64,000 bases of DNA, from NCBI RefSeq assembly GCF_000520815.1, contig NZ_ASRY01000319.1, positions 17,563 to 81,562 of the forward strand, in the 5' to 3' direction. The stretch's first letter is position 1. Every line of letters begins with the position of its first letter. Made by a program: the position numbers and the translations under genes. The DNA comes from Paenibacillus maysiensis (GTDB lineage Bacteria; Bacillota; Bacilli; Paenibacillales; Paenibacillaceae). Shown piece by piece: positions 35,201 through 44,805 of the stretch. The notes beneath the pieces were generated by a model, which was given only the letters and a program-made list of their open reading frames with translations, ran no database searches and had not been told where the DNA came from.

Positions 35201-36046
35201 TTATACGTTCAGGATTCCTTCTTTTGGAGTAACGTTAAAGGCTTTAGCCAGATCCGCCAATTCCTGATCCGTAATCTGCTGCTGGATATCATGCTGTGCA
35301 ATGAGCATATAAATTTGCGCCGCTTTTTCAATCGTTTCAATCAGGCCAAACGCTTCATCAATGGAGCTGCCTGTTCCGAAAATGCCGTGATGAGGCCATA
35401 ATACGGCGTGATGATCCTTCATTTTTTTTGCCGTTTCGCGGCCGATTTCGCTGGAACCCGGTACCATCCAAGGGATTACGCCGATTCCGTCTGGAAAGAC
35501 AACAATACATTCGGTACACATTTCCCACAGCGTTTTGGTGAATTTGTTTTCGTCCAGACTATGAATGAAGGTCATGGCAATAACATGGGTGGCATGATTA
35601 TGAATCACAACACGATGGTTAGGATCGACCTTCAAGCGCTCAATGTGGCTCATAAAATGAGACGGCAATTCGCTGGTAGGTACCGCGTCATGCTTGAGGC
35701 CCCATAAGACCTCCAATTGCTCGCCATCCTGCGAGACACGAAGGACACCTAAATTGGCTTCCGGATCGGCAAGGACGTTCTTAAAATATTTACCTGATCC
35801 AGTGACGATAAAATATTTTCCAGCCAGCTCATTCACTGGAAAAGCAGGCTTAATTGTCCGAATGACTTGATGAATATCAAGATATTTGGCAACCTCTGCT
35901 TCATCCAGAATATAACTGACATTCCCACCGTTGCGTTCATCCCAGCCGAATTTCCACATGTTTTGCGTAATTTCCGCCATCTCGCGGACGAATGGAATAT
36001 CCAGTTCTGATTTCCGTTCTTTTTGATTCTCCAACACAGTAGTCAT
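35201..36046 (-). CDS. rhaD: Rhamnulose-1-phosphate aldolase
   Basis: A 281-residue class II aldolase that splits L-rhamnulose 1-phosphate to dihydroxyacetone phosphate and L-lactaldehyde. Zinc ligands are visible in [12 protein letters not shown] and [22 protein letters not shown] and VTGSGKYF are family blocks. ATG 36046 follows GGGAGAG. Last gene of rhaB-rhaA-rhaD, 51 nt after rhaA. Confidence 0.93.
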   Translation of the reverse strand: MTTVLENQKERKSELDIPFVREMAEITQNMWKFGWDERNGGNVSYILDEAEVAKYLDIHQVIRTIKPAFPVNELAGKYFIVTGSGKYFKNVLADPEANLGVLRVSQDGEQLEVLWGLKHDAVPTSELPSHFMSHIERLKVDPNHRVVIHNHATHVIAMTFIHSLDENKFTKTLWEMCTECIVVFPDGIGVIPWMVPGSSEIGRETAKKMKDHHAVLWPHHGIFGTGSSIDEAFGLIETIEKAAQIYMLIAQHDIQQQITDQELADLAKAFNVTPKEGILNV

Positions 36047-36097
36047 GGATGATCTCTCCCTTTGGATGATATACATATAAGCTTATCAATGCAGTAG

Positions 36098-37354
36098 TTA
36101 CCGTTTTAATAGTATGTGCTGTTCATAGTTCTTCACTTCGGTCAGCCATTCCTCACGAACGGGAACGCCGTTTTTAGCGCAATAGTAATCCCATACGGCA
36201 CCAAACGGATACGATTTAAACTCTTCGACCAGGGCAAGGCGAGTGGTGAAGTCCCGTTCCTCTTCCGCCCGCTTTAATGCTTCAATCGGTTCGAGCATAG
36301 CGCGAAGCAGCGCTTTGATCGTGTTGCGTGTTCCGATGACCCATGCAGCCACATGATTGATGCTGCCGTCAAAGAAATCAAGGCCGATATGTGTTCGGGA
36401 AAGTAAATCTCCGCGAACCAGCTCACGGGCAATGTCGAGCAATTCGTCGTCCATCGTCACCACATGATCGCTGTCCCAACGGACGGGTCTGCTGACATGG
36501 AGCAGTAATTGATCGGTGAACATCAGCACGGAAGACAGTTTATTCGAAATGACTTCGGTCGGATGGAAGTGGCCGGAATCGAGACAAATGGATTTACCTC
36601 GCGTCAGGGCGTAGCCCATATAGAACTCATGTGAACCGACGACATAGCTTTCCGAACCGATGCCGAACAGCTTGCTTTCAACCGCGTCTATGTTGTATTC
36701 TTCACTGATTTTTTCGCTGAAAATCTCGTCCAGAGAATCCCGCAGGCGTTCTCTTGGAGCCAAGCGGTCAATCGGGGTATCCTTGTAACCATCCGGCATC
36801 CAGTGGTTGGTAACACATGGCTGACCGAGCTCTTTTCCAAAATGCTCTGCAATCCTGCGCGATTTTTTGCAGTGTGTGATCCAGAAGTTGCGAATTTCCG
36901 GGTCCTTGTGGCTCAGTGTGAAGCCGTCTTCCGCTTTGGAGTGGGAGAACAGTGTGGGGTTAAAATCAAGTCCGAGTCCCTGCTGTTTGGCCCAGTCTAC
37001 CCAGTTCTGAAAATGGCGCGGCTCCAATTGATCCAGATCTACTTGTTCTGTAGTATCCGCATAGATCGCGTGCAGATTGACCTTGTGTTGACCCGGAATG
37101 AGCGATAGGGCCTTTTCTAGATCCTGACGCAGCTCATCCGGCGTGCCTGCTCTGCCTGGGTAGCTGCCCGTTACAGCGATGCCCCCGCTAAGCTGTTTGT
37201 CTTTGAACAGGAAGCCCTGAACATCATCTCCCTGCCAGCAGTGTAATGATATTTTGATCTCTGAAAGCTTCTGTAAAACGTCATCCACCTGAATACCGTG
37301 GCGGGCATACAGCTTTTTCGCTTCGTTATAACTGGCTTCAATGGCTTGATTCAT
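36098..37354 (-). CDS. rhaA: L-rhamnose isomerase
   Basis: A 418-residue metal-dependent isomerase converting L-rhamnose to L-rhamnulose. Characteristic segments: [45 protein letters not shown] and [20 protein letters not shown], which carry the metal-binding His, Asp and Glu residues. Normal length for the family. It lies 12 nt after rhaB. Confidence 0.96.
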   Translation of the reverse strand: MNQAIEASYNEAKKLYARHGIQVDDVLQKLSEIKISLHCWQGDDVQGFLFKDKQLSGGIAVTGSYPGRAGTPDELRQDLEKALSLIPGQHKVNLHAIYADTTEQVDLDQLEPRHFQNWVDWAKQQGLGLDFNPTLFSHSKAEDGFTLSHKDPEIRNFWITHCKKSRRIAEHFGKELGQPCVTNHWMPDGYKDTPIDRLAPRERLRDSLDEIFSEKISEEYNIDAVESKLFGIGSESYVVGSHEFYMGYALTRGKSICLDSGHFHPTEVISNKLSSVLMFTDQLLLHVSRPVRWDSDHVVTMDDELLDIARELVRGDLLSRTHIGLDFFDGSINHVAAWVIGTRNTIKALLRAMLEPIEALKRAEEERDFTTRLALVEEFKSYPFGAVWDYYCAKNGVPVREEWLTEVKNYEQHILLKR

Positions 37355-37366
37355 GGTTTTACTCCT

Positions 37367-38848
37367 TTATCGAGATATCTGAATAGAGGATGCTGGTTGC
37401 TTCTTGAGACTCTCCCAGCGATCCAGAAGCCCTTCCAGTCCATTCACCGACCTCGGCTGATATAACTGGGTCGGGAAGGATTGGGCAATGACGTTGCCAG
37501 CAGCTTGGAGATCGTCAAGAGCGCCGGTACTGATGAGCTGCACGACAATATTACCGATGGCCGTAGATTCGGAAGGGCCTGCGTGAATCTCAATCCCCAA
37601 AAGATCGGCTGTTAGCTGACACAGTAATTCGTTGTTAGCGCCTCCGCCGACAATGTGCAATTGGGTAATGGTTTCGTCTGTTAAACGCTGTAATTCATGT
37701 AAGGCATCCCGGTAGCTTAAGGCCAGGCTGTCGAAAATACAACGGGCGAGCGAACCCGGTGTCCGGGGAATGGGCTGCCCCGTTTCCTCGCAGAACCGTT
37801 GAATTTCAAGGGTCATGCTATCCGGGTTTAAAAATGCGGGCAGGTTGCAGAGAACGAGACTGGCAAACGGCGTTTCTGCCGAAGCCAGTTGGGCCAATTC
37901 GGCAAAGCTATGAGTGGAACCGCCCTCTTTTCTTACCTCCTGAATCATCCATAGGCCCATAATGTTTTTCAGAAAACGGTATGTGCCGTAAGCGCCCCAC
38001 TCATTGGTGTAGTTCGCCTGCATGGCTGCCTTGGTATTCAAGGCTTGGGTTCGTTCCATGCCCAGTAGCGACCACGTTCCGCTGCTAATATAAGCCCACG
38101 ATGCTTCCCGTCGTGATGGAACACCCGCAACCGCCGAAGCTGTATCATGCGTAGGCACGAGGATGAATTGGCAGTCTGGAAGATCGTACTTCTGAACAAG
38201 CTCCGGCAAAATAGCACCTAACATCTGGCCTGGCTCAGCAAGCCCCGAAAATTGATTGCGCCGAAGCTGGAGCAGGGACAGCAGGTCCTCATCAAACTCT
38301 CGGGTGTTCACATTTAGAAGCTGCATGGTAGATGCGTTTGTCGTTTCATTGACCATGATGCCTGAAAGGCGATAGTACAAATAATCGGGTACCATCAATA
38401 TTTTATCCGCCTGGGCAAGCTGTTCCCGATCATGAACGTACAGTTGATACAGTGTATTAAAGTTCAGTTCCTGAATGCCTGTTTTCTCATATACGTCTTC
38501 CCGGCTGATAAGCTGGTGCAGCTTGTCGGGTGCATGAAGGGTGCGTGCATCCCGGTAAGCGTATATCTCATGAATGCGGTGGCCTTCCTTATTAAGCAGT
38601 ACATAATCTACAGCCCATGTATCGATGCCGAGCGTACAGGAATGAATCCCTTTTTGTTTCGCTTTTTGCAGTCCCTTAATAATCTCATTCAGCAGATCGT
38701 CGACATTCCAGTAATCATGTCCGTCTCTTTCGGTAAAGGAGTTGTTGAACCGATGAAGCTCTTGCAAGTGAAGACGGCCATCTTGCAGGGTTGCGTGCAC
38801 GAACCTTCCGCTTGAAGCTCCAATATCAACAGCGAGATAGTTATCCAT
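37367..38848 (-). CDS. rhaB: Rhamnulokinase
   Basis: FGGY-family sugar kinase of 493 residues that phosphorylates L-rhamnulose. N-terminal phosphate loop LAVDIGASSGRFV, substrate segment LGIDTWAVDYVLL, YAYRDART, HDTASAVAGVP and the C-terminal IVGGGANNELLCQLTADL all match. ATG 38848 is 7 nt after GGAG. First gene of the operon, behind a strong promoter with an operator-like dyad. Confidence 0.95.
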   Translation of the reverse strand: MDNYLAVDIGASSGRFVHATLQDGRLHLQELHRFNNSFTERDGHDYWNVDDLLNEIIKGLQKAKQKGIHSCTLGIDTWAVDYVLLNKEGHRIHEIYAYRDARTLHAPDKLHQLISREDVYEKTGIQELNFNTLYQLYVHDREQLAQADKILMVPDYLYYRLSGIMVNETTNASTMQLLNVNTREFDEDLLSLLQLRRNQFSGLAEPGQMLGAILPELVQKYDLPDCQFILVPTHDTASAVAGVPSRREASWAYISSGTWSLLGMERTQALNTKAAMQANYTNEWGAYGTYRFLKNIMGLWMIQEVRKEGGSTHSFAELAQLASAETPFASLVLCNLPAFLNPDSMTLEIQRFCEETGQPIPRTPGSLARCIFDSLALSYRDALHELQRLTDETITQLHIVGGGANNELLCQLTADLLGIEIHAGPSESTAIGNIVVQLISTGALDDLQAAGNVIAQSFPTQLYQPRSVNGLEGLLDRWESLKKQPASSIQISR

Positions 38849-38880
38849 AACCAATCTCCTTTTATTTCTTAACTAACTCC

Positions 38881-38920
38881 ATACTACTTCCGTTTATCTG
38901 TGTAGTCAACACAAACGGAA
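38881..38920 (-). promoter_or_regulatory. rhaBAD promoter with nested inverted repeats
   Basis: On the minus strand: -35 TTGACT (complement of 38904-38909), 17-bp spacer, -10 TAGTAT (complement of 38881-38886). The outer repeat TTCCGTTT (38888-38895) / AAACGGAA (38913-38920) and the inner TGTGT-AGTCA-ACACA (38899-38913) cover the -35 box and most of the spacer. This placement fits a repressor operator. Confidence 0.72.
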
Positions 38921-39107
38921 ATATAATTTATGGTTTTATTTTTGTTTTTAAAATTATAAATAAAATATAATGTTGTTTTGTGTGGTTTTGCGTGTTTTAA
39001 TATCTGTTTTCTACAATATATGTACCTTAACCGGAGGGGTACGCTGTTTTGTAACGTTCGAATCGTGGAATGTTCTTCAAGTGCCGCTGTTTGTATGAAA
39101 AATAGCC

Positions 39108-39136
39108 TTGAAACCGCCCGCCAGAGGGTGTAGTAT
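39108..39136 (+). promoter_or_regulatory. Promoter of xpt-pbuX
   Basis: TTGAAA (39108-39113), 17-bp spacer, TAGTAT (39131-39136), placing the start of transcription near 39143, just before the riboswitch. Confidence 0.75.
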
Positions 39137-39155
39137 ACAAGATATCAATTTCATA

Positions 39156-39230
39156 TGACTCGTATAATATTGGGGATATGGCCCAAAAGTTTCTACCGGA
39201 CGACCACTGTAATCGTCTGACTATGAGTGA
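39156..39230 (+). ncRNA. Purine riboswitch, guanine/xanthine class
   Basis: The aptamer has P1 ACTC/GAGT, the conserved junction segments GTATAATATTGGGGATATGG, AGTTTCTACC and CTGACTATGAG. The base before TATG is C (GACTATG), the position that pairs with guanine or hypoxanthine; adenine aptamers have U there. Purine excess would favour the terminator that follows, shutting off purine salvage genes. Confidence 0.93.
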
Positions 39231-39297
39231 TAGCGCATCGGCTTCGGATGAATGCGGGCATTTATTTGTGCGCCAATCCGTCAGGGATTACAACCCC

Positions 39298-39347
39298 AAG
39301 GACAGGCTTCACTTGAGAAACAACTCAAGGGAGCCTGTCCTTTTTTT
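39298..39347 (+). terminator. Riboswitch-controlled terminator before xpt
   Basis: AAGGACAGGCTtcaCTTGAG / CTCAAGgGAGCCTGTCCTT stem with T7. It lies about 70 nt after the aptamer, farther than in the Bacillus xpt leader. Confidence 0.85.
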
Positions 39348-39400
39348 GGTTTTGGCCGTTTTTATTCTATTTTAAAGTCAGAAGGAGCGATACCCGCATA

Positions 39401-40018
39401 ATGAAAGCTTTAGAGGAACGTATTCGTCAAGAGGGACAGATTTTATCCGACACGGTATTAAAGGTAGATTCATTTTTGAATCATCAGGTGGATACAGCAT
39501 TGGCGCTGGAGATTGGTAAGGAGTTTGCACGTCTTTTTAGCAGTGCTCCCATTACGAAGGTGCTTACGATTGAAGCAAGCGGTATTCAGTTTGCCATGGC
39601 CACTGCTATTGCATTGGGGGTTCCGTTCATTTATGCGAAGAAAAAGAAGGCAATCACGCTGAATGAGCAGGTATACTTCGCTGAAGTTCACTCGTTTACA
39701 CGGCAGGAAACCTATCGGGTGAGCATTTCCCAAAAATATCTCGATGCCAGCGACCATGTGCTGATCGTGGATGATTTTCTGGCGACCGGCGCAGCATTGG
39801 TCGGACTTACGGATATTGTGAAGGAAGCAGGAGCGGAGCTGGCCGGGGTTGGCTGCGTGATTGAAAAGAGCTTTCAGGAAGGCCGTGGACTGCTGGAGCA
39901 AAGAGGCATTGCTGTGCGTTCTCTTGCACGTATCGCTTCGATGGCACCTGGCGAGGTTCATTTTATAGAAGAAGATGATACGGTGATTCCTTCTGTTAAG
40001 GAGAATGTGGGATGTTAA
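39401..40018 (+). CDS. xpt: Xanthine phosphoribosyltransferase
   Basis: A 205-residue type I phosphoribosyltransferase that salvages xanthine to XMP. The PRPP loop is VLIVDDFLATGAAL near 121-134; the N-terminal LKVDSFLNHQVD and VPFIYAKKKKA match Xpt of Bacillus, slightly longer here at the C-terminus. It is under a guanine-class riboswitch and overlaps pbuX by 7 nt. Confidence 0.95.
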   Translation: MKALEERIRQEGQILSDTVLKVDSFLNHQVDTALALEIGKEFARLFSSAPITKVLTIEASGIQFAMATAIALGVPFIYAKKKKAITLNEQVYFAEVHSFTRQETYRVSISQKYLDASDHVLIVDDFLATGAALVGLTDIVKEAGAELAGVGCVIEKSFQEGRGLLEQRGIAVRSLARIASMAPGEVHFIEEDDTVIPSVKENVGC

Positions 40019-41319
40019 GCAAACAAAAGTTATTCGCGCTGGGCTTCCAGCATGTGATGGCGATGTACGCTGGAGCGATTGCCGTACCTCTCATTGTAGG
40101 GGGAGCATTGCATCTGACACCAGCCCAGATGGCCTATCTGGTGGCTGCCGATTTGTTCACTTGCGGGATTGCTACGTTATTACAGATTATGGGCACGCGG
40201 TTTTTCGGCAGTAGATTGCCTGTCATTCTGGGCTGTACGTTTACGGCGGTGGGGCCGATTATTGCGATTGCGTCGACCTCGAATTTGGCGACCGCGTACG
40301 GAGCCATTATTTTATCCGGTATATTCGTGGTGCTCGCGGCACCGCTGTATGGCAAGCTGCTACGCTTTTTCCCGACAGTGGTTACGGGGTCGGTTGTTAC
40401 GATTATCGGTCTATCCCTCATTCCGGTGGCGATGAATAATGTAGCAGGGGGTCAGGGAAGCGCGGATTTTGGACAGCCGCGTAATTTGCTGCTGGCGTTA
40501 GTTACTTTGCTGGTTATTTTGCTTGTCAATCGGTTGGCAAAAGGCTTTTTGCGTTCGATTTCGGTGCTCATTGGTCTGTTTGCGGGTACGGTGGTCGCTT
40601 ATGCGATGGGAATGGTGCATTTTGCTCCAGTGGCGCAAGCGTCTTGGGTAAGTGTTGCGCAGCCGTTTTATTTTGGTAAGCCTGAGTTTAGCATTATGGC
40701 AGTATGTACGATGATTATTGTTAATATTGTCAGCATGGTCGAGTCTACGGGCGTTTATTTGGCGGTAGGCAAGGCGATTGATCAGAAGGTGGAGCAGAAG
40801 CAGATCGTCAATGGTCTGCGCTCAGAAGGACTTGCGATTATGCTCGGGGGTATTTTTAATGCGTTTCCTTACACAGCCTTTTCGCAAAATGTAGGTCTGA
40901 TTTCGCTGACACGCGTCAAATCGCGGAACGTTATTTTTGCTGCGGGTGGTATCATGGTTGTTCTTGGTTTGCTGCCCAAACTGGCTGCCTTGACGACAGT
41001 GATTCCTAATGCTGTGCTGGGCGGGGCGATGATCGTTATGTTCGGTTCGGTTGCTGCATCGGGCATGTCTATTTTGTCAGAAGTGGACTTGCGGAAGGAA
41101 AGCAATCTGCTGATCGCGGCATGCAGCATTGCGGTGGGCCTCGGCTCTGCCGTGCTGCCCCAAATGTTCGACCAACTACCGAGCTTTGCCAAAATGCTGC
41201 TGCAAAACGGCATCGTATCCGGCTCGATTACGGCGATTGTCTTGAACATCGTTTTAACGAAAAAACAAGCCGAATCGGTCAAAGGTGTGACGGTGTCGGA
41301 GGTTCCGCAGAAGGTTTGA
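40012..41319 (+). CDS. pbuX: Xanthine permease
   Basis: NCS2/UraA-UapC family symporter of 435 residues and about fourteen hydrophobic segments. Family blocks: GFQHVMAMYAGAIAVPLIVGG, LGCTFTAVGPIIAIAS, the signature QNVGLISLTRVKSRNV and GMSILSEVDL. It imports xanthine with protons. It overlaps xpt and shares its riboswitch. Confidence 0.94.
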   Translation: MLSKQKLFALGFQHVMAMYAGAIAVPLIVGGALHLTPAQMAYLVAADLFTCGIATLLQIMGTRFFGSRLPVILGCTFTAVGPIIAIASTSNLATAYGAIILSGIFVVLAAPLYGKLLRFFPTVVTGSVVTIIGLSLIPVAMNNVAGGQGSADFGQPRNLLLALVTLLVILLVNRLAKGFLRSISVLIGLFAGTVVAYAMGMVHFAPVAQASWVSVAQPFYFGKPEFSIMAVCTMIIVNIVSMVESTGVYLAVGKAIDQKVEQKQIVNGLRSEGLAIMLGGIFNAFPYTAFSQNVGLISLTRVKSRNVIFAAGGIMVVLGLLPKLAALTTVIPNAVLGGAMIVMFGSVAASGMSILSEVDLRKESNLLIAACSIAVGLGSAVLPQMFDQLPSFAKMLLQNGIVSGSITAIVLNIVLTKKQAESVKGVTVSEVPQKV

Positions 41320-41336
41320 TAATTAGGATTAGAAAG

Positions 41337-41378
41337 ACAGCCGGAGAGAGAGGTTGTAAACCTCTTTTTCCGGCTGTT
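41337..41378 (+). terminator. Terminator of xpt-pbuX
   Basis: Bipartite stem: ACAGCCGG / CCGGCTGT outside and AGAGGTT / AACCTCT inside, with T residues in the inner side and after the stem. Confidence 0.75.
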
Positions 41379-41497
41379 TGGCATAGAGTTATTGATAAAG
41401 CCCTCTTCCTGTATGAAGATGGGGATTTGAGATTCTATTAGAAGAATTTGCTAGAGTGGTAGACAGAGGCGTGGTACGTTAATTTCGGAACAAGCGA

Positions 41498-41624
41498 AAA
41501 CCCACCGCGTAATTAGGTTAGGCGCCTAACGGTGGGTTTAGCTAAGCATTTAGCGCGCCGTGGTGATCCACAGCCTTTCAAGTCCTAAGAGTCTTTGCCG
41601 TTGGTAGCGGCGAAGACTCTTTTT
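41498..41624. other. Two consecutive strong hairpins without an associated gene
   Basis: First hairpin 41498-41539: outer stem AAACCCACCG / CGGTGGGTTT with the palindrome TTAGGCGCCTAA inside. Second 41587-41621: AAGAGTCTTTGCCG / CGGCGAAGACTCTT followed by TTTT, a convincing plus-strand terminator. No reading frame of note lies between 41380 and 41587, so the terminator has no obvious gene. It may end a small RNA or catch read-through from pbuX. Confidence 0.55.
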
Positions 41625-41748
41625 AGTATACGGACACGATGGGTATCTCTATACCTAATTTTATCACGTCCATTGCGTGCATGCAACGCAAAGTCATAGC
41701 CTTGATTCTCGCCGTATCGTTCAAATTTAAATTATTATGCGACATTTG

Positions 41749-41777
41749 TTGACAAGCCTGTAACAACAAAATAAGAT
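41749..41777 (+). promoter_or_regulatory. Promoter of the cobalamin-riboswitch ABC operon
   Basis: TTGACA (41749-41754), 17-bp spacer, TAAGAT (41772-41777), about 40 bp upstream of the riboswitch. Confidence 0.75.
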
Positions 41778-41814
41778 AGTCCTAAATCGTAATGAAAAAG
41801 AATAAAGGAAGAAA

Positions 41815-42040
41815 ACAGGTGTGAGCCGGACTTTCTATCTACAGGGTTTCGTTGAGATCATGTAGATGGTTGTTGTGCGTGCTCACTTAAAAGGGAAGTT
41901 CGGTAGATTCCGACACGGACCCGCCACTGTATACAGGCATCAGCAGGGTAACTGCTGTAGCTTTCAGAACAGCCACTGGAACTGTGAAGAACCGGGAAGG
42001 CCTGAAAGATACGCCTGGAGTCAGGAGACCTGCCTGTTTT
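41815..42040 (+). ncRNA. Cobalamin riboswitch (B12 element)
   Basis: The conserved blocks are in order: an upstream stem, AAAAGGGAA, GCCACTG twice, GGGAAGGC and the B12 box AGTCAGGAGACCTGCC at 42019-42034. A terminator follows at 42069. Adenosylcobalamin binding would stop expression of the downstream ABC operon, the normal logic for cobalt or cobalamin uptake genes. Confidence 0.95.
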
Positions 42041-42068
42041 AACATCACTGTCAGACCCACGGGATGCT

Positions 42069-42127
42069 GGGGAGGTGGTTAGGCGTGCTGCATACGGAAT
42101 GTCTAAAACCGACCGATCCCCTTTTTT
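42069..42127 (+). terminator. Expression-platform terminator of the cobalamin riboswitch
   Basis: GGGGAGGTGGTT pairs with AAAACCGACCGATCCCC allowing small bulges, followed by TTTTTT. It lies between the B12 box and the first ABC gene. Confidence 0.75.
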
Positions 42128-42164
42128 AGAGGGTACTGAGGGTGAGCTTTGGCATTTTATAATG

Positions 42165-42208
42165 AAAGCATTTCTGACTGCTGATCAAGCGGTCCGGAAT
42201 GCTTTTTT
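42165..42208 (+). terminator. Second hairpin terminator in the leader
   Basis: AAAGCATTTC / GGAATGCTTT stem with TTTTTT, 54 nt before the ABC substrate-binding gene. It may add a second layer of attenuation. Confidence 0.6.
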
Positions 42209-42261
42209 CGCGTTTTGCGTTAGGTTTATATGATTTTATAAGTTAGAGGGGGATTCATCGA

Positions 42262-43845
42262 ATGATAAGCAATCGTAAAAAGCGTTCATGGTCCATATGT
42301 ACAGGGATGATGCTGCTGCTGGCAGTTATGGCTCTTGCGGGATGCTCCACAACCAATAAGACGGCGGACAGCACAAGCAAGGGCGAGAACATATCCGCAC
42401 AACAGTCCACCACGGACAAAAAGCTGGTGATGGCGTATACGTGGAAGCCGTCAGGTGTTGACCCGCACGGAGATAATAGCTGGGATGTGATGCGATCCGG
42501 TGCAGGTGAGACACTTGTCCGTTTGAATGAAAAGCTGGAGCCTGTGGCTTGGCTGGCCAAGGAATGGAAGCAGGACAGTCCTACAGTTTGGACGTTCAGC
42601 TTGCAGGATAAAGTCACTTTTCATGATGGAAAAAGTATGGATGCAGCAAGTGTAAAAGCGTCTTTGCTGCGCTCTATCGAGAAAAGCCACCTGGCGAAGG
42701 ATTTACTGAATGTGAAGTCCATTGATGTAAGCGGCCCGCTGGCGTTGAAAATTACGACAAACCAGCCGAATGCGGCGCTGGTGTCCAATTTGGCTGATCC
42801 ATCGACGATTGTGCTGGATGTAGCGTCCATAAAGGATGAGCAGAGCTACCCTGCGATGACAGGTGCTTTTAAAATTAAAGCGTTCAACAAGGATCAATCC
42901 TTGGTCGTAGAGCGTTATGACGGATATTGGGGCGAGAAGGCCCGGCTGGCTGAGGCAACGATGAAGTTCATTACGGACGGCAATTCGCGCCTGCTGGCGC
43001 TGCAATCCGGCGAAGTAGATGTAGCGACCGATATTCCGGTGGATAACGCGGAGGTATTGAAAAAGAACGATAAGCTGCAAGTGCTGTCGGCTCCCTCTTT
43101 GCGCACGCATATGATCGTGTATAACATGAAGTCGCCTGTGTTCAAGGATGCCACGAACCGCAAAGTAGTGGACAGCTTGATACCACGTGCATCCATTGTG
43201 AGTGCGATCATGAGAGGCTATGGTACGGAGGCCAGCAGCCCATTCCCGAGCATTCTCCCCTTCGGCAAGGTCGAGCGTAAAGCGCTGGACGGAACGCCGG
43301 AGCAGCTATTGACGAGGGATGGCTGGAAGAAGGATGCCCAAGGCACATGGACCAGGCAAGGCAAGCCGTTCGAAGTTACGTTGCTGACCTTCCCTCAGCG
43401 TCCAGAGCTTTCGGTCATGGCTGAGGTGATTCAGAGCCAACTGCTGAAAGAGGGCATCCAGGTGAAGATCCGCAAGGTGGAAAATATCGACGAGGCGCTA
43501 ACCAAAAACGATTGGGATTTTGCCATGTACAGCATGCTGACTGCCCATACGGGAGAGCCGCAATATTTTATGGATATGTTTTATTCCTCTAAAAGCGAAG
43601 CCAATGTAAGCCGTTATAGTTCCAAACCCCTGGATAATCTTCTTGGCAGCTTGAAGCTGGCGAAGGATACAGCACAGCGTAATGCTGTGACACTGCAAGC
43701 GCTGGATATCATTAATACGGATTTGCCGCAGTCATTCATTGTTCATCCGGATAACGTATTTGGGGCGAAAAAAGGGGTGAAGGGCTTCACGCCGCATCCG
43801 ATTGAGTATTACTACATTACGGCGCAATCCGATATTGCGGAATAG
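42262..43845 (+). CDS. ABC transporter substrate-binding lipoprotein (nickel/peptide type), riboswitch-controlled
   Basis: A 527-residue SBP_bac_5 protein. Lipoprotein signal with lipobox LAGC-S at about 27-30, so it is anchored outside the membrane. Family blocks: VDPHGDNSWDVMRSGAGETL, WTFSLQDKVTFHDGKSMDAASV, YPAMTGAFKIK and ERYDGYWG. It starts a five-gene operon SBP-permease-permease-ATPase-ATPase. The family carries peptides, nickel or metal chelates; the upstream cobalamin riboswitch argues for cobalt or a corrinoid-related ligand, which is inference. Confidence 0.88.
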   Translation: MISNRKKRSWSICTGMMLLLAVMALAGCSTTNKTADSTSKGENISAQQSTTDKKLVMAYTWKPSGVDPHGDNSWDVMRSGAGETLVRLNEKLEPVAWLAKEWKQDSPTVWTFSLQDKVTFHDGKSMDAASVKASLLRSIEKSHLAKDLLNVKSIDVSGPLALKITTNQPNAALVSNLADPSTIVLDVASIKDEQSYPAMTGAFKIKAFNKDQSLVVERYDGYWGEKARLAEATMKFITDGNSRLLALQSGEVDVATDIPVDNAEVLKKNDKLQVLSAPSLRTHMIVYNMKSPVFKDATNRKVVDSLIPRASIVSAIMRGYGTEASSPFPSILPFGKVERKALDGTPEQLLTRDGWKKDAQGTWTRQGKPFEVTLLTFPQRPELSVMAEVIQSQLLKEGIQVKIRKVENIDEALTKNDWDFAMYSMLTAHTGEPQYFMDMFYSSKSEANVSRYSSKPLDNLLGSLKLAKDTAQRNAVTLQALDIINTDLPQSFIVHPDNVFGAKKGVKGFTPHPIEYYYITAQSDIAE

Positions 43846-43860
43846 CGGGCTGCATACCCT

Positions 43861-44790
43861 ATGATTCGTTTTATTCTGGAACGTGTGGCGCAACTGGTCA
43901 TCATTGTGTTCGTTGTATCTACGCTGACGTTTGTGTTGATGAGGCTGGCTCCCGGCGACCCTGCTACCATTCTGCTCACCGCGCATAATGTGCCTGCCTC
44001 TGAGGAGGCGCTGACGGCGCTGCGTAAGGAACTGGGCTTGAGCGAGCCGCTCCATATTCAGTATGTGAACTGGCTGCGGGATGTGTTCACAGGGCACTGG
44101 GGCACCTCCTATGTATCCAAGGAGTCGGTGCTAACCGAACTGTGGAACAGACTGCCCGCTACCGTGGAGCTGGCTTCGGCGGGCTTTGCCGTCATGACGG
44201 TGCTGACTCTTGGAATGGGACTGGCCGCCTCGGTAAAATCCAGCGGTTGGCTCGATCGTCTGGGAAGGCTGTTTGCACTGCTGGGATCGTCCATTCCCTC
44301 TTTTTGGCTTGGCTTTCTGCTGATTTACCTGTTCTCCGTCCGTTTGGGCTGGCTCCCATCCATGGGTCGTGAGGATTGGACTCATTTGGTACTGCCGGCT
44401 TTGACTCTTGGGGCAGGCTTGGGAGCAGTGCAAGCCCGTGTGCTGCGTGCTCAATTGCTGGAGCTGGGTGACCGGAATTTTGTGAAGGCGGCGAAGGCCC
44501 GAGGCTTTTCCCGCACGCATATTCTGTTTTTTGAGATATTCAAGCATGCGATTTTGCCGATCATTACGCTGTTAGGCACGAATTTGTCATTTATGCTGGC
44601 GGGTAATGTCATTGTAGAGACGATTTTTTCATGGCCGGGTTTGGGCAAGTATTTTATAGATGCGATCACGCAGCGGGATTATCCGGTGATCCAGGGGTAT
44701 GTCATTTTTGCTGCATTTTTAATCGTAGGTGTTCAGTGTTTGGTGGATGTGGTCCAAGCGGCTGTAGATCCGAGGTTGCGTTTGCGTTAG
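43861..44790 (+). CDS. ABC transporter permease, NikB/DppB-like
   Basis: A 309-residue inner-membrane subunit with six helices. RFILERVAQLVIIVFVVSTLTF starts it, PGDPATILL follows, and the EAA loop for the ATPase is AKARGFSRTHILFFEIFKHAILPIIT. It lies 15 nt after the binding-protein gene and 15 nt before the second permease. Confidence 0.9.
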   Translation: MIRFILERVAQLVIIVFVVSTLTFVLMRLAPGDPATILLTAHNVPASEEALTALRKELGLSEPLHIQYVNWLRDVFTGHWGTSYVSKESVLTELWNRLPATVELASAGFAVMTVLTLGMGLAASVKSSGWLDRLGRLFALLGSSIPSFWLGFLLIYLFSVRLGWLPSMGREDWTHLVLPALTLGAGLGAVQARVLRAQLLELGDRNFVKAAKARGFSRTHILFFEIFKHAILPIITLLGTNLSFMLAGNVIVETIFSWPGLGKYFIDAITQRDYPVIQGYVIFAAFLIVGVQCLVDVVQAAVDPRLRLR

Positions 44791-44805
44791 GGGAGGAAGT
44801 TGAAA

